A stretch of DNA of 64,000 nt from Thermosynechococcaceae cyanobacterium MS004 (GCA_022402525.1 JAKRSB010000122.1:62001-126000), one strand, 5' to 3'. Counted from the stretch's first letter, positions 9,179 through 18,752 are shown. Translations and numbers: made by a program. The notes: generated by a model from the sequence alone, not told the origin.

Positions 9179-11029
9179 ATGCCTCAATTCTGGATTGAGA
9201 CGGTTTGGCTTGTGCCCTGCTACTCGCTGCTGGGAGCCATTTTGACTATCCCTTGGTCGCCAGGGATCCTGCGCCGCACGGGGCCACGGCCTGCGGGCTA
9301 TGTCAACTTGCTAATGACCCTAGTGTCTTTTGTCCACAGCGCGATCGCCCTTTCTAGCCTTTGGGGGCAACCCGCGCAGCACGTTGCCCTACCTTGGCTC
9401 CAGGTCGCAACCCTAGACCTAACCCTGCCCCTAGAGCTTTCAGCCCTGTCTGTGGGTGCCATGACCCTAGTGACAGGACTCAACTTGATGGCCCAGCTTT
9501 ATGCCGTGGGATACATGGAGATGGACTGGGGTTGGGCGAGGTTTTTTGCCTTTCTAGCCTTTTTTGAGGGGGGAATGTGTGCCTTGGCCCTTTCTGACTC
9601 CCTGTTTTTTGACTTCATGGTGCTGGAGGTTCTGACCCTGGGCACCTATGTCTTGGTGGGGCTGTGGTTTAGTCAGCCTTTGGTGGTGACGGGGGCCAGG
9701 GATGCCTTTTTGACCAAACGGGTGGGGGACTTGTTTCTGTTGATGGGGGTACTGGCGCTGTACCCGATTGCAGGGACTTGGAACTTTGCCGAACTCACAG
9801 CTTGGGCACAAAGCCATCCCGCCTTAGCCCCCAGCACCGCCACCCTTTTAGGACTGGCGCTCATGGCAGGGCCGATGGGTAAGTGTGCCCAGTTTCCGCT
9901 GCATCTGTGGCTGGATGAGGCGATGGAAGGTCCACTGCCCAGCACCATTCTGCGAAATTCGGTGGTGGTGGCGACGGGAGCCTGGGTGCTGATCAAGGTA
10001 GAGCCGATTTTGGCCCTCTCCCCCGTGGTGATGACCGCCTTGGTTGTGGTAGGTGCTGTGGGTGCCGTGGGCGGAACCCTGATTGCGATCGCCCAAATCG
10101 ATGTCAAGCGCGCCCTTTCCTACATCGTCACGGCCTATATGGGCTTGGTCTTTATTGCAGTGGGTACCCAGCAAAACGAAGCGGCACTGCTGCTGGTGCT
10201 GGCCCATGCGATCGCCATGGCCTTACTGGTCATGAGTACGGGCACTGTGGTCTGGTCAAACATCACCCAAGACCTCACCCAGCTTGGGGGGTTATGGTCG
10301 CGCCGCCCAATTTCTGGCATTGCCTGTATCGTCGGGGCGCTGTCGCTGATTGGGTTTCCGCCCCTGGGTGGGTTTTGGGCCTTGCTGAAGCTACTTGATG
10401 GACTTTGGGGCAGTCATCCTTGGCTGACGATCGTGGTTTTGGGCGTCAACGCTCTAACGGCCTTTAGCCTAACCCGCGAATTTGGCCTCATTTTTGGCGG
10501 CAAACCGAAGTCCATGACCGTCCGCGCCCCAGAGGTGCTGTGGCCGATGGTGGTGCCGATGACCGTTACCCTAGGGGTGGCGCTCCATCTTCCTTTGATT
10601 TTGCAAACCCTAGGGTTGTTGCCCGACTGGGGGTTGCTCAACCGAGATGCAGCGCTCGTCTTAACCTGGTCTAGTTTGTTTGGGGTAGTTCTCGGCGGCA
10701 TTGTTTATCTGGGGTCTTGGATTCCCAAACCCGTACAGCTCCCCTGGCGATCGCTCCAGGACTTGCTGGCCGCAGACTTTTATACCCCGCAGATCTATCG
10801 CGCCAGCATTGTGCTGGGGGTTGCCATTCTCTCCCGCGTGACCGACTGGATTGATCGATTTATTGTTGATGGCTTTATCAACGCCATTGGCCTTGCCTCA
10901 ATTCTGGGGGGCGAAAGCCTGAAGTTCAGCAACACCGGACAGTCGCAGTTCTATGTGCTGACGATATTGGTCGGCATTTCTGCCTTTGGGCTGATGCTGG
11001 TCTGGTCTGCACTACCCGGTGGTTTATAG
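9179..11029 (+). CDS. ndhF3: NDH-1 subunit NdhF3 (inducible CO2-uptake complex)
   Basis: Membrane subunit 5-type proton-pumping protein of the NDH-1MS complex, which drives high-affinity CO2 hydration at the thylakoid. About 616 aa, almost entirely transmembrane helices. Antiporter-type marks are seen, such as MAGPMGKCAQFPLHLWLDEAM, DVKRALSYIVTAYMGL and GFPPLGGFW. ATG at 9179 is preferred over the adjacent TTG at 9176. The NdhF3 assignment rather than NdhF1/F4 rests on the downstream order ndhD3-cupA-cupS, the same as in other cyanobacteria. Confidence 0.93.
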   Translation: MPQFWIETVWLVPCYSLLGAILTIPWSPGILRRTGPRPAGYVNLLMTLVSFVHSAIALSSLWGQPAQHVALPWLQVATLDLTLPLELSALSVGAMTLVTGLNLMAQLYAVGYMEMDWGWARFFAFLAFFEGGMCALALSDSLFFDFMVLEVLTLGTYVLVGLWFSQPLVVTGARDAFLTKRVGDLFLLMGVLALYPIAGTWNFAELTAWAQSHPALAPSTATLLGLALMAGPMGKCAQFPLHLWLDEAMEGPLPSTILRNSVVVATGAWVLIKVEPILALSPVVMTALVVVGAVGAVGGTLIAIAQIDVKRALSYIVTAYMGLVFIAVGTQQNEAALLLVLAHAIAMALLVMSTGTVVWSNITQDLTQLGGLWSRRPISGIACIVGALSLIGFPPLGGFWALLKLLDGLWGSHPWLTIVVLGVNALTAFSLTREFGLIFGGKPKSMTVRAPEVLWPMVVPMTVTLGVALHLPLILQTLGLLPDWGLLNRDAALVLTWSSLFGVVLGGIVYLGSWIPKPVQLPWRSLQDLLAADFYTPQIYRASIVLGVAILSRVTDWIDRFIVDGFINAIGLASILGGESLKFSNTGQSQFYVLTILVGISAFGLMLVWSALPGGL

Positions 11030-11109
11030 CCTTGGCCCTAAATCCTTGGCCCTAAATCCTTAGTCCTAAAGTCTTAGCTCTAAAGTCTTCACCCTGAAGG
11101 AATGACCTT
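11030..11109. repeat. 14-bp degenerate repeat in the ndhF3-ndhD3 gap
   Basis: Four to five units resembling CTTGGCCCTAAATC fill the spacer directly after the ndhF3 stop codon, with decay to the right (CTTAGTCCTAAAGT, CTTAGCTCTAAAGT). Confidence 0.75.
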
Positions 11110-12702
11110 ATGTTGAGTGCCTTGATTTGGTTTCCGGTTTTGGGTGCCTTAGGTATTGGGCTATGGCCCAACGCCTCGGCTCAGCTTATTCGCTGGACTG
11201 CGCTGGGCATCATGAGCGGAGTGGTGCTGCTGACCCTAGGGGTTGTGCTCCCCTTTGATATCAGCGCTGCTGGACTGCAGTTTCAGGAATTGCTGCCGTG
11301 GATTGAACCCTTGGGACTCAACTACCGCCTGGGGGTAGACGGACTCTCGCTCCCGTTGGTGGCGCTCAACAGCATTTTGACCTGGATCGTGGTCTACAGC
11401 AGCACCCAATCTCTCAAACCGAAGCTCTACTATGGGCTGATACTGGTGGTCAATGCGGGCGTGACAGGAGCCTTTCTGGCGCAAAACCTGCTGCTGTTTT
11501 TCCTGTTTTATGAGATTGAGCTGATTCCCCTTTACCTGCTGATTGCGGTATGGGGGGGCACGAAGCGAAACTATGCCGCCACCAAGTTTTTGATCTATAC
11601 TGCGGCCTCCGGCGCGCTCATCTTAGCGGGATTTTTAGGCTTAACCTGGCTGGGCCATGCCGCCAACTTTGACTATGAAGCCGTTCAGCACATCGTAGAC
11701 GCGATTCCCGCCGGACTCCAGGGGCTGATTTTACTGACCTTAATCGTAGGTTTTGGCATCAAAACACCCCTGGTTCCCCTCCATACCTGGCTTCCGGATG
11801 CCTATGTGGAAGCCTCACCGCCCATTGCAATTCTGTTGGGTGGGGTCTTGGCCAAATTGGGCACCTACGGCTTGTTTCGGTTTGGATTGGGGCTCTTGCC
11901 CGAAGCCTGGACGAGCCTCGCCCCCCTGCTGGCATTCTGGGCCGTGATTGTGGTGATATATGGTGCTCTCGCTGCGATCGCCCAGCACGACATCAAGCGC
12001 ATGGTGGCCTACAGCTCCATTGGACATATGGGCTACGTCCTTCTGGGTGGTGCTGCCCTCACAGAACTGAGCATCGTCGGAGCTGTTTCTCAGATGGTCG
12101 CCCACGGCTTTATTTTGGCGCTGCTGTTTTACCTGGTGGGCATTATCGAAGCCAAAGTCGGCACCCGTGAGCTAGAGGCGCTCAACGGCCTGATGAGTCC
12201 GATACGAGGCTTACCCCTCATCAGTGCCCTTTTGATTTTGGGGGGTATGGCCAGTGCGGGTATTCCAGGACTGGTGGGCTTTATTGCTGAGTTTCTGGTC
12301 TTCCAAGGCAGCTACGCCGTCTTTTCTTGGCAGACCCTCCTGTGCGTCGTGGGTACAGGCTTCACGGCAGTGTACTTCGTCATTTTGCTGAACCGCACCT
12401 GCTTTGGTCGCCTCGACAACGCCCTCGCCTACTACCCCAAAGTGTTGTGGAGCGAACGGTTCCCCGCCCTCGCCCTCGCCGCCATTATTTTATTCTTAGG
12501 AGTACAGCCCCAATGGCTCGTCCACTGGAGCGAGCCCACCACTGCAGCCATGGCCCAAGTTGCCGCCGCCTACGAACCCTCAGCGGAACGGATTGGGTTT
12601 GGAACCATCACCCAGGCGATCGCCGAACTTACCCACCCTGCTGCACCTCCCACTCCCCTAGCCCTGATTCCCCCAATAGAATCGACATCCCCAGCGACAT
12701 AA
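11110..12702 (+). CDS. ndhD3: NDH-1 subunit NdhD3 (inducible CO2-uptake complex)
   Basis: Subunit 4-type membrane protein of NDH-1MS, 530 aa with about 13-14 hydrophobic helices. Conserved parts include FFLFYEIELIPLYLLIAVWGG, KTPLVPLHTWLPDAYVEASPP, IKRMVAYSSIGHMGYVLLG and GLVGFIAEFLVFQG. It is the second gene of the ndhF3-ndhD3-cupA-cupS operon. The C-terminal ~35 residues are Pro/Thr/Ala-rich. From its 3' end onward the coding strand becomes markedly C-rich. Confidence 0.94.
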   Translation: MLSALIWFPVLGALGIGLWPNASAQLIRWTALGIMSGVVLLTLGVVLPFDISAAGLQFQELLPWIEPLGLNYRLGVDGLSLPLVALNSILTWIVVYSSTQSLKPKLYYGLILVVNAGVTGAFLAQNLLLFFLFYEIELIPLYLLIAVWGGTKRNYAATKFLIYTAASGALILAGFLGLTWLGHAANFDYEAVQHIVDAIPAGLQGLILLTLIVGFGIKTPLVPLHTWLPDAYVEASPPIAILLGGVLAKLGTYGLFRFGLGLLPEAWTSLAPLLAFWAVIVVIYGALAAIAQHDIKRMVAYSSIGHMGYVLLGGAALTELSIVGAVSQMVAHGFILALLFYLVGIIEAKVGTRELEALNGLMSPIRGLPLISALLILGGMASAGIPGLVGFIAEFLVFQGSYAVFSWQTLLCVVGTGFTAVYFVILLNRTCFGRLDNALAYYPKVLWSERFPALALAAIILFLGVQPQWLVHWSEPTTAAMAQVAAAYEPSAERIGFGTITQAIAELTHPAAPPTPLALIPPIESTSPAT

Positions 12703-12769
12703 CGTAAGCGCCCCAAAGATAAACCCCAGAGATAACAGCACCCCCCTCAGACCCTTGCCGGAGAAACCC

Positions 12770-14065
12770 ATGCCCACCCTCGAAGCCTCCACCAAACTGC
12801 CCCCCTCCACCCACGAATTTGCCGAAGTCATCCACCGCCTCGAAGCCGGGGGTGCTATGCTGCCCGACACCCCGGAAAACCTGATGCAGATTATTGGCAT
12901 CTACAAAGCCTATGCCGTCCCCATGGACTTCTACTGGCGCGATCTGCTCTACATTGCCGAGAACGTCTTCCTCAACCCCCTTCCTTTTTTCAAATACTTC
13001 TTACCCCAAAAATACCTAGACCTACCCAACCACTACGCCGGAGACAGTGCCGACCTCCGCATTTGGCGTGGAGCCGCCACCGCCCACCCCGAACTTCTGG
13101 AATTTATGGCAAAGGGGGAAACGGGCAAAATGCCCAAGCTGTTGCACCACCTTTTCCATGACCGCGTCAACATGGAATTTGCCGAAGCCTGTATGCAGGC
13201 TATGCTTTGGCACGGGCGCGACATGGGCTGGGGACTCTTCGACGGCTACCTCGACAGCGACGAATACCGAGCCAACGCCGATCGCGCCATCACCGCCTAC
13301 TTCAAGTACAACCCACCCATGCTCGCCCTCTACAAACTCTTCCCAGAGATGTTTTTAGAGCAGTGCCGCATGATGTCCTACACCGCCAACCTAGGGCTAT
13401 TTTGGGAAGTCATGGCACCCGTCTTCTTTGAAATGTCCGATATCTACGACGAAGGCGGCTTCAAAGGCGTCCCCGACGCCATGAACTTTCTGGTGAACGG
13501 CATTTTTGCGATCGCCGGACGCCCCATCTACCACCACGTTTACATTCGCGGCGAATGCTTTGAAATCATTCCCAAATCCAAAGGCTTCATGTGGCTTTAC
13601 GAAGCCGCTCTCCCCTACGTCGAAGCCGTCTTCTACCGCACCGCACCCTTCCGAGGTACCAAATCCTACAACGCCCAAGCCAGACAAGTCCCCGCCGACC
13701 AAAAAGACTTCCACTACGGCATCCTCTACGCCGACGTCTTTCCCGTCGGCACCGCCGGCATTCCCCCCACCCTACTCATGCAGGATATGCTGCACTTCCT
13801 GCCCCCCTACCTCGTGGAATACTACCAGCAGCACTGCCGAGGCGAAGGCGACACCCTGATCCAGCTCGGCATCACCTTCCAGCGCTCCATGTACTGCGTC
13901 ACCTCCGCCGTCATTCAGGCCCTACGTCAAGCCTTGCTATATCCCCTAGACGACCCCAACCCCAAACACCTCGCCGCCAACCGCGCCTTCTTTGAAGCCC
14001 AACTCGATCGCTTCAAACGTCCCGAAGCCCGCCTCCGAGATATCCAAACCCAAAGCTACCGCTAA
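12770..14065 (+). CDS. cupA: CupA (ChpY), CO2-hydration subunit of NDH-1MS
   Basis: A hydrophilic, carbonic-anhydrase-like subunit that converts CO2 to bicarbonate on the NDH-1MS complex. The 431-aa product has the family blocks FAEVIHRLEAGGAMLPDTPENLMQ (in two parts), YYQQHCRGEGDTLIQLGITFQ and many conserved aromatic and His residues. The ATG at 12770 has a GGAG ribosome site; a TTG five codons upstream is less likely. Third-position C is very strongly preferred, more than in most genes of the window. Confidence 0.94.
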   Translation: MPTLEASTKLPPSTHEFAEVIHRLEAGGAMLPDTPENLMQIIGIYKAYAVPMDFYWRDLLYIAENVFLNPLPFFKYFLPQKYLDLPNHYAGDSADLRIWRGAATAHPELLEFMAKGETGKMPKLLHHLFHDRVNMEFAEACMQAMLWHGRDMGWGLFDGYLDSDEYRANADRAITAYFKYNPPMLALYKLFPEMFLEQCRMMSYTANLGLFWEVMAPVFFEMSDIYDEGGFKGVPDAMNFLVNGIFAIAGRPIYHHVYIRGECFEIIPKSKGFMWLYEAALPYVEAVFYRTAPFRGTKSYNAQARQVPADQKDFHYGILYADVFPVGTAGIPPTLLMQDMLHFLPPYLVEYYQQHCRGEGDTLIQLGITFQRSMYCVTSAVIQALRQALLYPLDDPNPKHLAANRAFFEAQLDRFKRPEARLRDIQTQSYR

Positions 14066-14083
14066 CAACCCTCAGCCCCAACC

Positions 14084-14102
14084 CCTCTCCCGCTGGGAGA
14101 GG
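14084..14102. terminator. GC-rich hairpin after cupA
   Basis: CCTCTCCC-gct-GGGAGAGG forms a perfect 8-bp stem with a 3-nt loop, 19 bp after the cupA stop. It lacks an immediate T-run. The sequence resembles a dispersed hairpin common in cyanobacterial intergenic DNA. It could attenuate transcription into cupS or be a mobile repeat. Confidence 0.55.
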
Positions 14103-14224
14103 AGAGCAAGATTGAGCATTTTTTATCGCATTTACATCTTCTTTTTTACTTATTCTTAGCCACCCACCCACTCACCCCTCTGGAGGGAGTTTGAGAGACG
14201 CAGCCGTCCCTCAATGGGGGTCGC

Positions 14225-14240
14225 GGGGGGCTAGCCCCCC
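14225..14240. repeat. Perfect 16-bp palindrome in the cupA-cupS gap
   Basis: GGGGGGCTAGCCCCCC is an exact palindrome within a G/C-run-rich 230-bp spacer. It can form a hairpin on either strand. Confidence 0.85.
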
Positions 14241-14299
14241 GAAACCAAACAACCCGTCAGCCTAGCTACTCCGCCAACCCTGCCACCCCACCAAAGCCC

Positions 14300-14701
14300 A
14301 TGCCCGACATTGTAGACATCGCCGTCAGCAACGATGCGTTCAAAACCCTCGTCACCGCCGTCACCGCCGCCAACCTAGTCGAAACCCTCCAAAGTCCAGG
14401 CCCCTTCACCGTCTTCGCCCCCACCGACGACGCCTTCGCCAAACTCCCCCCCGGCACCATCCAAACCCTAGTGCAAAACATCCCCCAACTTACCCGCATC
14501 TTGACCTTCCACGTCGTCTCCGGCAAACTCACACAAGCCGACCTAGCCAAACTTGGCACCGTCACCTCCGTCGAAGGTTCCCCCATCAAAATCAACTGCT
14601 CCGACGGCTTTGAAATCAAAAACGCCACCGTCCTTATCCCCGACATCGAAGCCGATAACGGCATCATTCACGTTATTGATACCGTCATTCTGATGGGTTA
14701 A
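14300..14701 (+). CDS. cupS: CupS, fasciclin-domain subunit of NDH-1MS
   Basis: A 133-aa single fasciclin (FAS1) domain: [20 protein letters not shown], then [30 protein letters not shown] and the C-terminal [12 protein letters not shown]. In cyanobacteria the small soluble CupS binds CupA in the NDH-1MS complex, and its gene is last in the operon, as here. There is no signal peptide, in keeping with a cytoplasmic protein. A 230-bp spacer with hairpins separates it from cupA, wider than in most operons. Confidence 0.9.
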   Translation: MPDIVDIAVSNDAFKTLVTAVTAANLVETLQSPGPFTVFAPTDDAFAKLPPGTIQTLVQNIPQLTRILTFHVVSGKLTQADLAKLGTVTSVEGSPIKINCSDGFEIKNATVLIPDIEADNGIIHVIDTVILMG

Positions 14702-14710
14702 TATCCTCAT

Positions 14711-14747
14711 CCAACCCCCAAGCCTAACGATTACGATTGGGGGTTGG
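14711..14747 (+). terminator. Hairpin after cupS
   Basis: CCAACCCCCAA and TTGGGGGTTGG form an 11-bp perfect stem around a 15-nt loop, 10 bp after the cupS stop. There is no good T-run, but the position suits the end of the ndhF3 operon. Confidence 0.7.
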
Positions 14748-14916
14748 ACTGGTCAGTTCTTAATAGAGTCTACTCTGGGGACAAAGTAGGCAAAATATTT
14801 AGACTTAGGGTGGGATAATAGGCTGACGAAAGACTGCTGTAGGCCAAACATTGCGCCTCTAGCAGCCTCCTTATGCTGATTTGCACCCAAGACCTCTGAA
14901 GGGCGGTAGAGTGACC

Positions 14917-16266
14917 ATGCACTTTTCTAAAATTCTGATTGCCAATCGCGGGGAAATTGCCCTCAGGATACTCAGAACCTGCGAGGAAATGGGAATTGCG
15001 ACGGTCGCGGTGCATTCGACGGTGGATCGCTCGGCCCTACATGTTCAGTTTGCAGATGAGTCTGTCTGCATTGGTGATGCGCCCAGCAGTAAAAGCTATC
15101 TGAATATCCCTAATATTATTGCGGCTGCCCTGACCTGTAACGCAACGGCAATCCATCCTGGCTACGGATTTTTGGCCGAAAATGCAAAGTTTGCAGAAAT
15201 TTGCGCAGACCATCAAATTCACTTTATTGGCCCTTCCCCCGACTCCATTCGCCGCATGGGCGATAAGTCCACCGCAAAGGAAACCATGCAGATGGCTGGG
15301 GTGCCCACGGTGCCCGGTAGTGACGGCCTAGTTGAAGATGAAGCGGCTGCCAAGGCGATCGCTGCTAAAATTGGCTTCCCGCTGATGGTGAAAGCGACTG
15401 CCGGGGGCGGTGGCCGAGGGATGCGCCTTGTTAGAGAGCCAGAGGAGTTAACCAAACTCTTTTTAGCCGCTAAGGGAGAAGCCGAAGCCGCCTTTGGCAA
15501 TGGTGGAGTCTACCTCGAAAAGTTTATTGAAAAGCCGCGCCACATTGAGTTTCAAATCTTAGCGGACAGCCACGGCAACGTCGTACACCTCGGTGAGCGG
15601 GACTGCTCCATCCAGCGGCGTCACCAAAAACTTTTGGAAGAAGCACCCAGCGGGGCCCTCACGCCAAAACTACGCCAAAAGATGGGAGAGGCTGCGGTGA
15701 GAGCTGCCAAGTCGATTGGCTATAAGGGCGCGGGCACCGTTGAATTTTTGCTGGATGCCTCCGGCGACTTTTACTTCATGGAAATGAACACCCGCATTCA
15801 GGTTGAGCACCCCGTCACCGAAATGATCACGGGGCTAGACCTAATTGCCGAGCAGATTCGCGTGGCCCAAGGCGAGAAGCTCACCTTTACACAAAAAGAC
15901 ATCACCCTACGCGGCCATTCCATCGAGTGCCGCATTAACGCTGAAGACCCAGACCAAAACTTTCGACCCAACCCAGGCCGCATCAGCGCCTACTTACCGC
16001 CTGGTGGCCCCGGCGTGCGGGTGGATTCTCATGTGTATCAAGACTACGAAATTCCACCCTACTATGATTCACTCATTGGCAAACTGATTGTGTGGGGGCC
16101 GGATAGACCCACGGCGATCGCGCGGATGCAGCGGGCCCTCCAAGAGTGTGCGATTACGGGAGTACCCACCACCATTGGCTTTCACCAAAAGATTTTGGCA
16201 AACCCTGAGTTTCAAAAGGGACTGGTCTATACCAATTTTGTAGAGCAAATGATGTTGAATAAGTGA
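14917..16266 (+). CDS. accC: Acetyl-CoA carboxylase, biotin carboxylase subunit
   Basis: Carboxylates biotin on AccB with ATP and bicarbonate, the first half-reaction of fatty acid synthesis. The start is [18 protein letters not shown]. The ATP-grasp core shows [12 protein letters not shown] and [13 protein letters not shown], and [15 protein letters not shown] is the catalytic/biotin region. 449 aa is the usual length with ATG at 14917; an upstream in-frame TTG at 14881 would add a non-conserved lead. Confidence 0.96.
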   Translation: MHFSKILIANRGEIALRILRTCEEMGIATVAVHSTVDRSALHVQFADESVCIGDAPSSKSYLNIPNIIAAALTCNATAIHPGYGFLAENAKFAEICADHQIHFIGPSPDSIRRMGDKSTAKETMQMAGVPTVPGSDGLVEDEAAAKAIAAKIGFPLMVKATAGGGGRGMRLVREPEELTKLFLAAKGEAEAAFGNGGVYLEKFIEKPRHIEFQILADSHGNVVHLGERDCSIQRRHQKLLEEAPSGALTPKLRQKMGEAAVRAAKSIGYKGAGTVEFLLDASGDFYFMEMNTRIQVEHPVTEMITGLDLIAEQIRVAQGEKLTFTQKDITLRGHSIECRINAEDPDQNFRPNPGRISAYLPPGGPGVRVDSHVYQDYEIPPYYDSLIGKLIVWGPDRPTAIARMQRALQECAITGVPTTIGFHQKILANPEFQKGLVYTNFVEQMMLNK

Positions 16267-16315
16267 TGTGTTAGGTCATGATGTTGCAGGCTGTGGTGTT
16301 TAAGCTTATGAGCCG

Positions 16316-16597
16316 CTAAATCATCCTCAGTATGCCCTGCTGCCCTAAAAGCAGTTCACGACAGAGGCTCACAATCCCAAACCAGAGAATGGGCGTAATG
16401 TCCACGCCCCCAATGGGCGGAATCAGCTTACGGGTAACGGACAGCAGCGGCTCCGTCGGCCAGTAGATCAGAATCCAGGGAAACGTTCCAGACTCAACCT
16501 GGGGATACCACGTTAGGACAATGCGGAACACGAATAGAATACTCATGATGCCCAGTAGGGGGCCTAGGGTCCAAATTAATACGGTCGGGGTATCCAT
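16316..16597 (-). CDS. YggT-family membrane protein
   Basis: A 93-aa protein with two hydrophobic segments flanking the conserved block FRIVLTWYPQ...WPTEPLL...RKLIPPIGGVDITPI. YggT/YlmG/Ycf19 relatives act in membrane organisation, chloroplast or nucleoid distribution and cell division. It is convergent with accC. Confidence 0.88.
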   Translation of the reverse strand: MDTPTVLIWTLGPLLGIMSILFVFRIVLTWYPQVESGTFPWILIYWPTEPLLSVTRKLIPPIGGVDITPILWFGIVSLCRELLLGQQGILRMI

Positions 16598-16782
16598 GGG
16601 GCTTTTATGAAAACGGTTAACGATGGGAACGGTTATGGGCGCGCCTAGTTCTAGTCTAAGCCGTTTCGCTAAAATCCTTGAGCTGTTCCTTGAGCTGTTT
16701 TGGCTGAATGCTTCTCAAGGGTCAGTCCACGCCTTAAGATAGAAATACTGTTGTGATAGAAACGGTTATGATGCCTGTCTTA

Positions 16783-16905
16783 ATGACCATTACGCCATCT
16801 CTAAATGGCTTCTTTATCGGAATCATTGCAGGGGCAGTGGTTTTATCCGCGATCGCCGGTGGACTTGTCTTGGTAAGTCAGATTGACAAAATTCAGCGCT
16901 CCTAA
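16783..16905 (+). CDS. psbX: Photosystem II protein PsbX
   Basis: A 40-residue single-helix subunit of photosystem II near cytochrome b559 and the QB site. The translation starts MTITPSLNGFF and ends SQIDKIQRS, both typical of PsbX, with one hydrophobic helix between. An in-frame ATG at 16768 could add five residues, but the conserved start is MTITPS. A strong terminator follows at 17043. Confidence 0.95.
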   Translation: MTITPSLNGFFIGIIAGAVVLSAIAGGLVLVSQIDKIQRS

Positions 16906-17305
16906 TGGGTTAGATCAAAGCCAACAGCATGGGTTCTAGATGAGTTCTAGATGGGTTCTAGAAAACTCTATAAAACTCTCTTTTGTGTGATGGTTGTGCT
17001 TTTAAGTCTTGGGTGAGCGCTCATTCCATCATGTTTTAGTTGACGGCTGGAGTCTTTCAGCCGTTTTTTAGGTGAAAAATCTGCTGCATCAAATCGATAT
17101 CCTCACCAAACCCGCTAGGATTAGGCTAAGTTCGTTAAATGGCAGAGCCAGTTTTGCGTGACCTAGGCCCATTCAACTAGGCCCATTCAACAAAGAGCCC
17201 AGTCAAGCATCTACACTCAGGCTTATTTAGGCCTACTGCTCTAGGCGTATTGCGTTAGGCATATTGCGGTTCTGTTGAATCGTTATCACATTAGAGGAAT
17301 CCACT
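16906..17305. other. Gap psbX-ycf66
   Basis: A 400-bp stretch with no gene. It holds repeats of GGTTCTAGAT (16930-16965), the psbX terminator, and a duplicated AGGCCCATTCAAC at about 17165-17190. Confidence 0.6.
17043..17069 (+). terminator. Rho-independent terminator after psbX
   Basis: ACGGCTG-N8-CAGCCGT followed by a run of T (TTTTTT). Stem 7 bp, strong intrinsic terminator form. Confidence 0.85.
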
Positions 17306-18298
17306 GTGAACTTTGGTACTCCTGTTCCGTTACTGGTTGGGATCGTTTTAATTTTGATTGCCGTGGGTCTGTTTTTTTTAGACAGATTTAAGCCAGGGTA
17401 TAAGCGTGATTCCGATACGGTCTACTCAATTTTGTTTTTGACCGTCGGCATTCTTTCGCTTTTTCAGCTGAACCAGGACTTTATGCCGTCCTTTCAGATG
17501 ATGATTTTTGCAGGAATGCTGATTGCACTAATGATTGAGAGTATTCAGCGTCGGACGCCAGGGGGACAGGTCAAACAGAGTGCGCCACCCTACCGAGAAC
17601 CAGAGCGCGATCGCCCTAGCCGTGGCTATCGTGCAGGCTATAGCGAAAGTCCCAGGGCTGAGCTGAGGGTTGAGCTAGATGACGATCGCTTTACGCCAAT
17701 CAACGATGAGCCTCCTGCACGACGGATTCGCGGGACAGGTGAACGGGACTTCTCTCGTGATCCTTACGCATCGCGGAATGATTTACGCAGTAATGAATTA
17801 CGCGGCAATGATCTACGCAGCAATGAAGGATATAGAAACGATAGCTATGAGAAAGATAGCTATGGAACAGCGCTGACGGATGAGCCCCGTTCCTCTCGGC
17901 GCGGCAGTCGGCGGGACAATAGCTATGAGGATGAGCCACCATTTACAAGTGAAGGTGGCGAAGCTCGCCGCCGTCCCCTTCAGCTTGAGGGCGACGCCAA
18001 TTCTGACTTTTCTAACCCCTATTCAGCAGAATCTAGATCAGCGGAATCTAGGTCGGCAGAATCCAGACGTCCACGCGGACGGGGTGTTCAGCCAGCCGAT
18101 ACTTTTACAGACACTTTTTCAGAAGAGCCAGTGGTCTCTAGCTCTCGTAGCCGGAGACGACGCCCTCGCTCTAATAATGGCGATCGCCCTTCGGATGAAA
18201 CCTATGTAGACTATAAGCCCCTCAACCCGTCCGGCTATCCTGGAGATGGTGAGTTTGATAACAGCAACAATTTTGATGACGACCCAAAGTTTAGCTGA
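17306..18298 (+). CDS. ycf66: Ycf66-family membrane protein
   Basis: A 330-aa protein with two to three N-terminal transmembrane helices (VPLLVGIVLILIAVGLFFLD; YSILFLTVGILSLFQL; MMIFAGMLIALMIESIQRR) and a long hydrophilic Arg/Ser/Asp/Glu-rich tail. The N-terminal domain is Ycf66; its function is unknown. The GTG start has an AGAGGA ribosome site. The tail contains two in-frame 15-bp repeats: N(D/E)LR(S/G) at 17774-17833 and AESRS at 18026-18070, so part of the disordered region has grown by repeat expansion. Confidence 0.87.
   Translation: MNFGTPVPLLVGIVLILIAVGLFFLDRFKPGYKRDSDTVYSILFLTVGILSLFQLNQDFMPSFQMMIFAGMLIALMIESIQRRTPGGQVKQSAPPYREPERDRPSRGYRAGYSESPRAELRVELDDDRFTPINDEPPARRIRGTGERDFSRDPYASRNDLRSNELRGNDLRSNEGYRNDSYEKDSYGTALTDEPRSSRRGSRRDNSYEDEPPFTSEGGEARRRPLQLEGDANSDFSNPYSAESRSAESRSAESRRPRGRGVQPADTFTDTFSEEPVVSSSRSRRRRPRSNNGDRPSDETYVDYKPLNPSGYPGDGEFDNSNNFDDDPKFS
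17774..17833 (+). repeat. 15-bp tandem repeat in ycf66 (first)
   Basis: Four units of 15 bp (17774-17788, 17789-17803, 17804-17818, 17819-17833) encoding R/S/G-N-D/E-L-R. Confidence 0.9.
18026..18070 (+). repeat. 15-bp tandem repeat in ycf66 (second)
   Basis: Three 15-bp units (18026-18040, 18041-18055, 18056-18070) encoding AESRS, AESRS, AESRR. Confidence 0.92.
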
Positions 18299-18370
18299 GG
18301 CCAGGTTTAACTTAAATAACTTGCCTGAAATAAATTAGCTGAGTCAAGCGGGCTGAGCTAGAGCAATCAA

Positions 18371-18402
18371 AACCCGCTGCTGTTGCAGAATTAGCGCGGG
18401 TT
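18371..18402. terminator. Possible terminator hairpin after ycf66
   Basis: AACCCGC and GCGGGTT form a 7-bp stem around an 18-nt loop about 70 bp after the ycf66 stop. There is no T-run, so this is tentative. Confidence 0.45.
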
Positions 18403-18455
18403 GCTGGCTAGTATTCTGGAAGATTCAAGCATTATCTTCAAGCATTGTCACAGTG

Positions 18456-18752
18456 CTACTTAATTAAAGTCCATAGCTGCTTGAGACGAAGCTTGAGCCG
18501 ACTTTGAGACTCTTCTTTTGATGGAGAATGAACCCAACAGCGCTCTAGATACTCTACCTGCTGGTCTTCAGCCAGTTCATCCAGAAGGATGGAAACAAGA
18601 GAGCGCCATGCTGTCCCCAGCCTAAACCTAGAAGGGCTGGAGATTAGAGAGCCTAAGAGGATGGGAGAGGGTCTAGAAAAAGCTGTATGAAATGCTTGAG
18701 AAGTCTTCTGGAGGTTTTGTGCGCGATCTGATGGGCGATCTGAATAGTTCAT
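18456..18752 (-). CDS. Small hypothetical protein
   Basis: A 98-aa product from an ATG at 18752, preceded by a very good ribosome site (GAGGAGAA). The N-terminal half is Ser/Arg-rich. The C-terminal half (WRSLVSILLDELAEDQQVEYLERCW...LKLRLKQLWTLI) looks helical and amphipathic. I do not recognise a family. The ribosome site and clean frame support a real gene. Confidence 0.55.
   Translation of the reverse strand: MNYSDRPSDRAQNLQKTSQAFHTAFSRPSPILLGSLISSPSRFRLGTAWRSLVSILLDELAEDQQVEYLERCWVHSPSKEESQSRLKLRLKQLWTLIK

Noticed and set aside
13591-13995. Long plus-strand ORF inside cupA in another frame, Arg/Pro-rich
   Set aside because: A by-product of the strong third-position C bias of cupA; composition is not protein-like.
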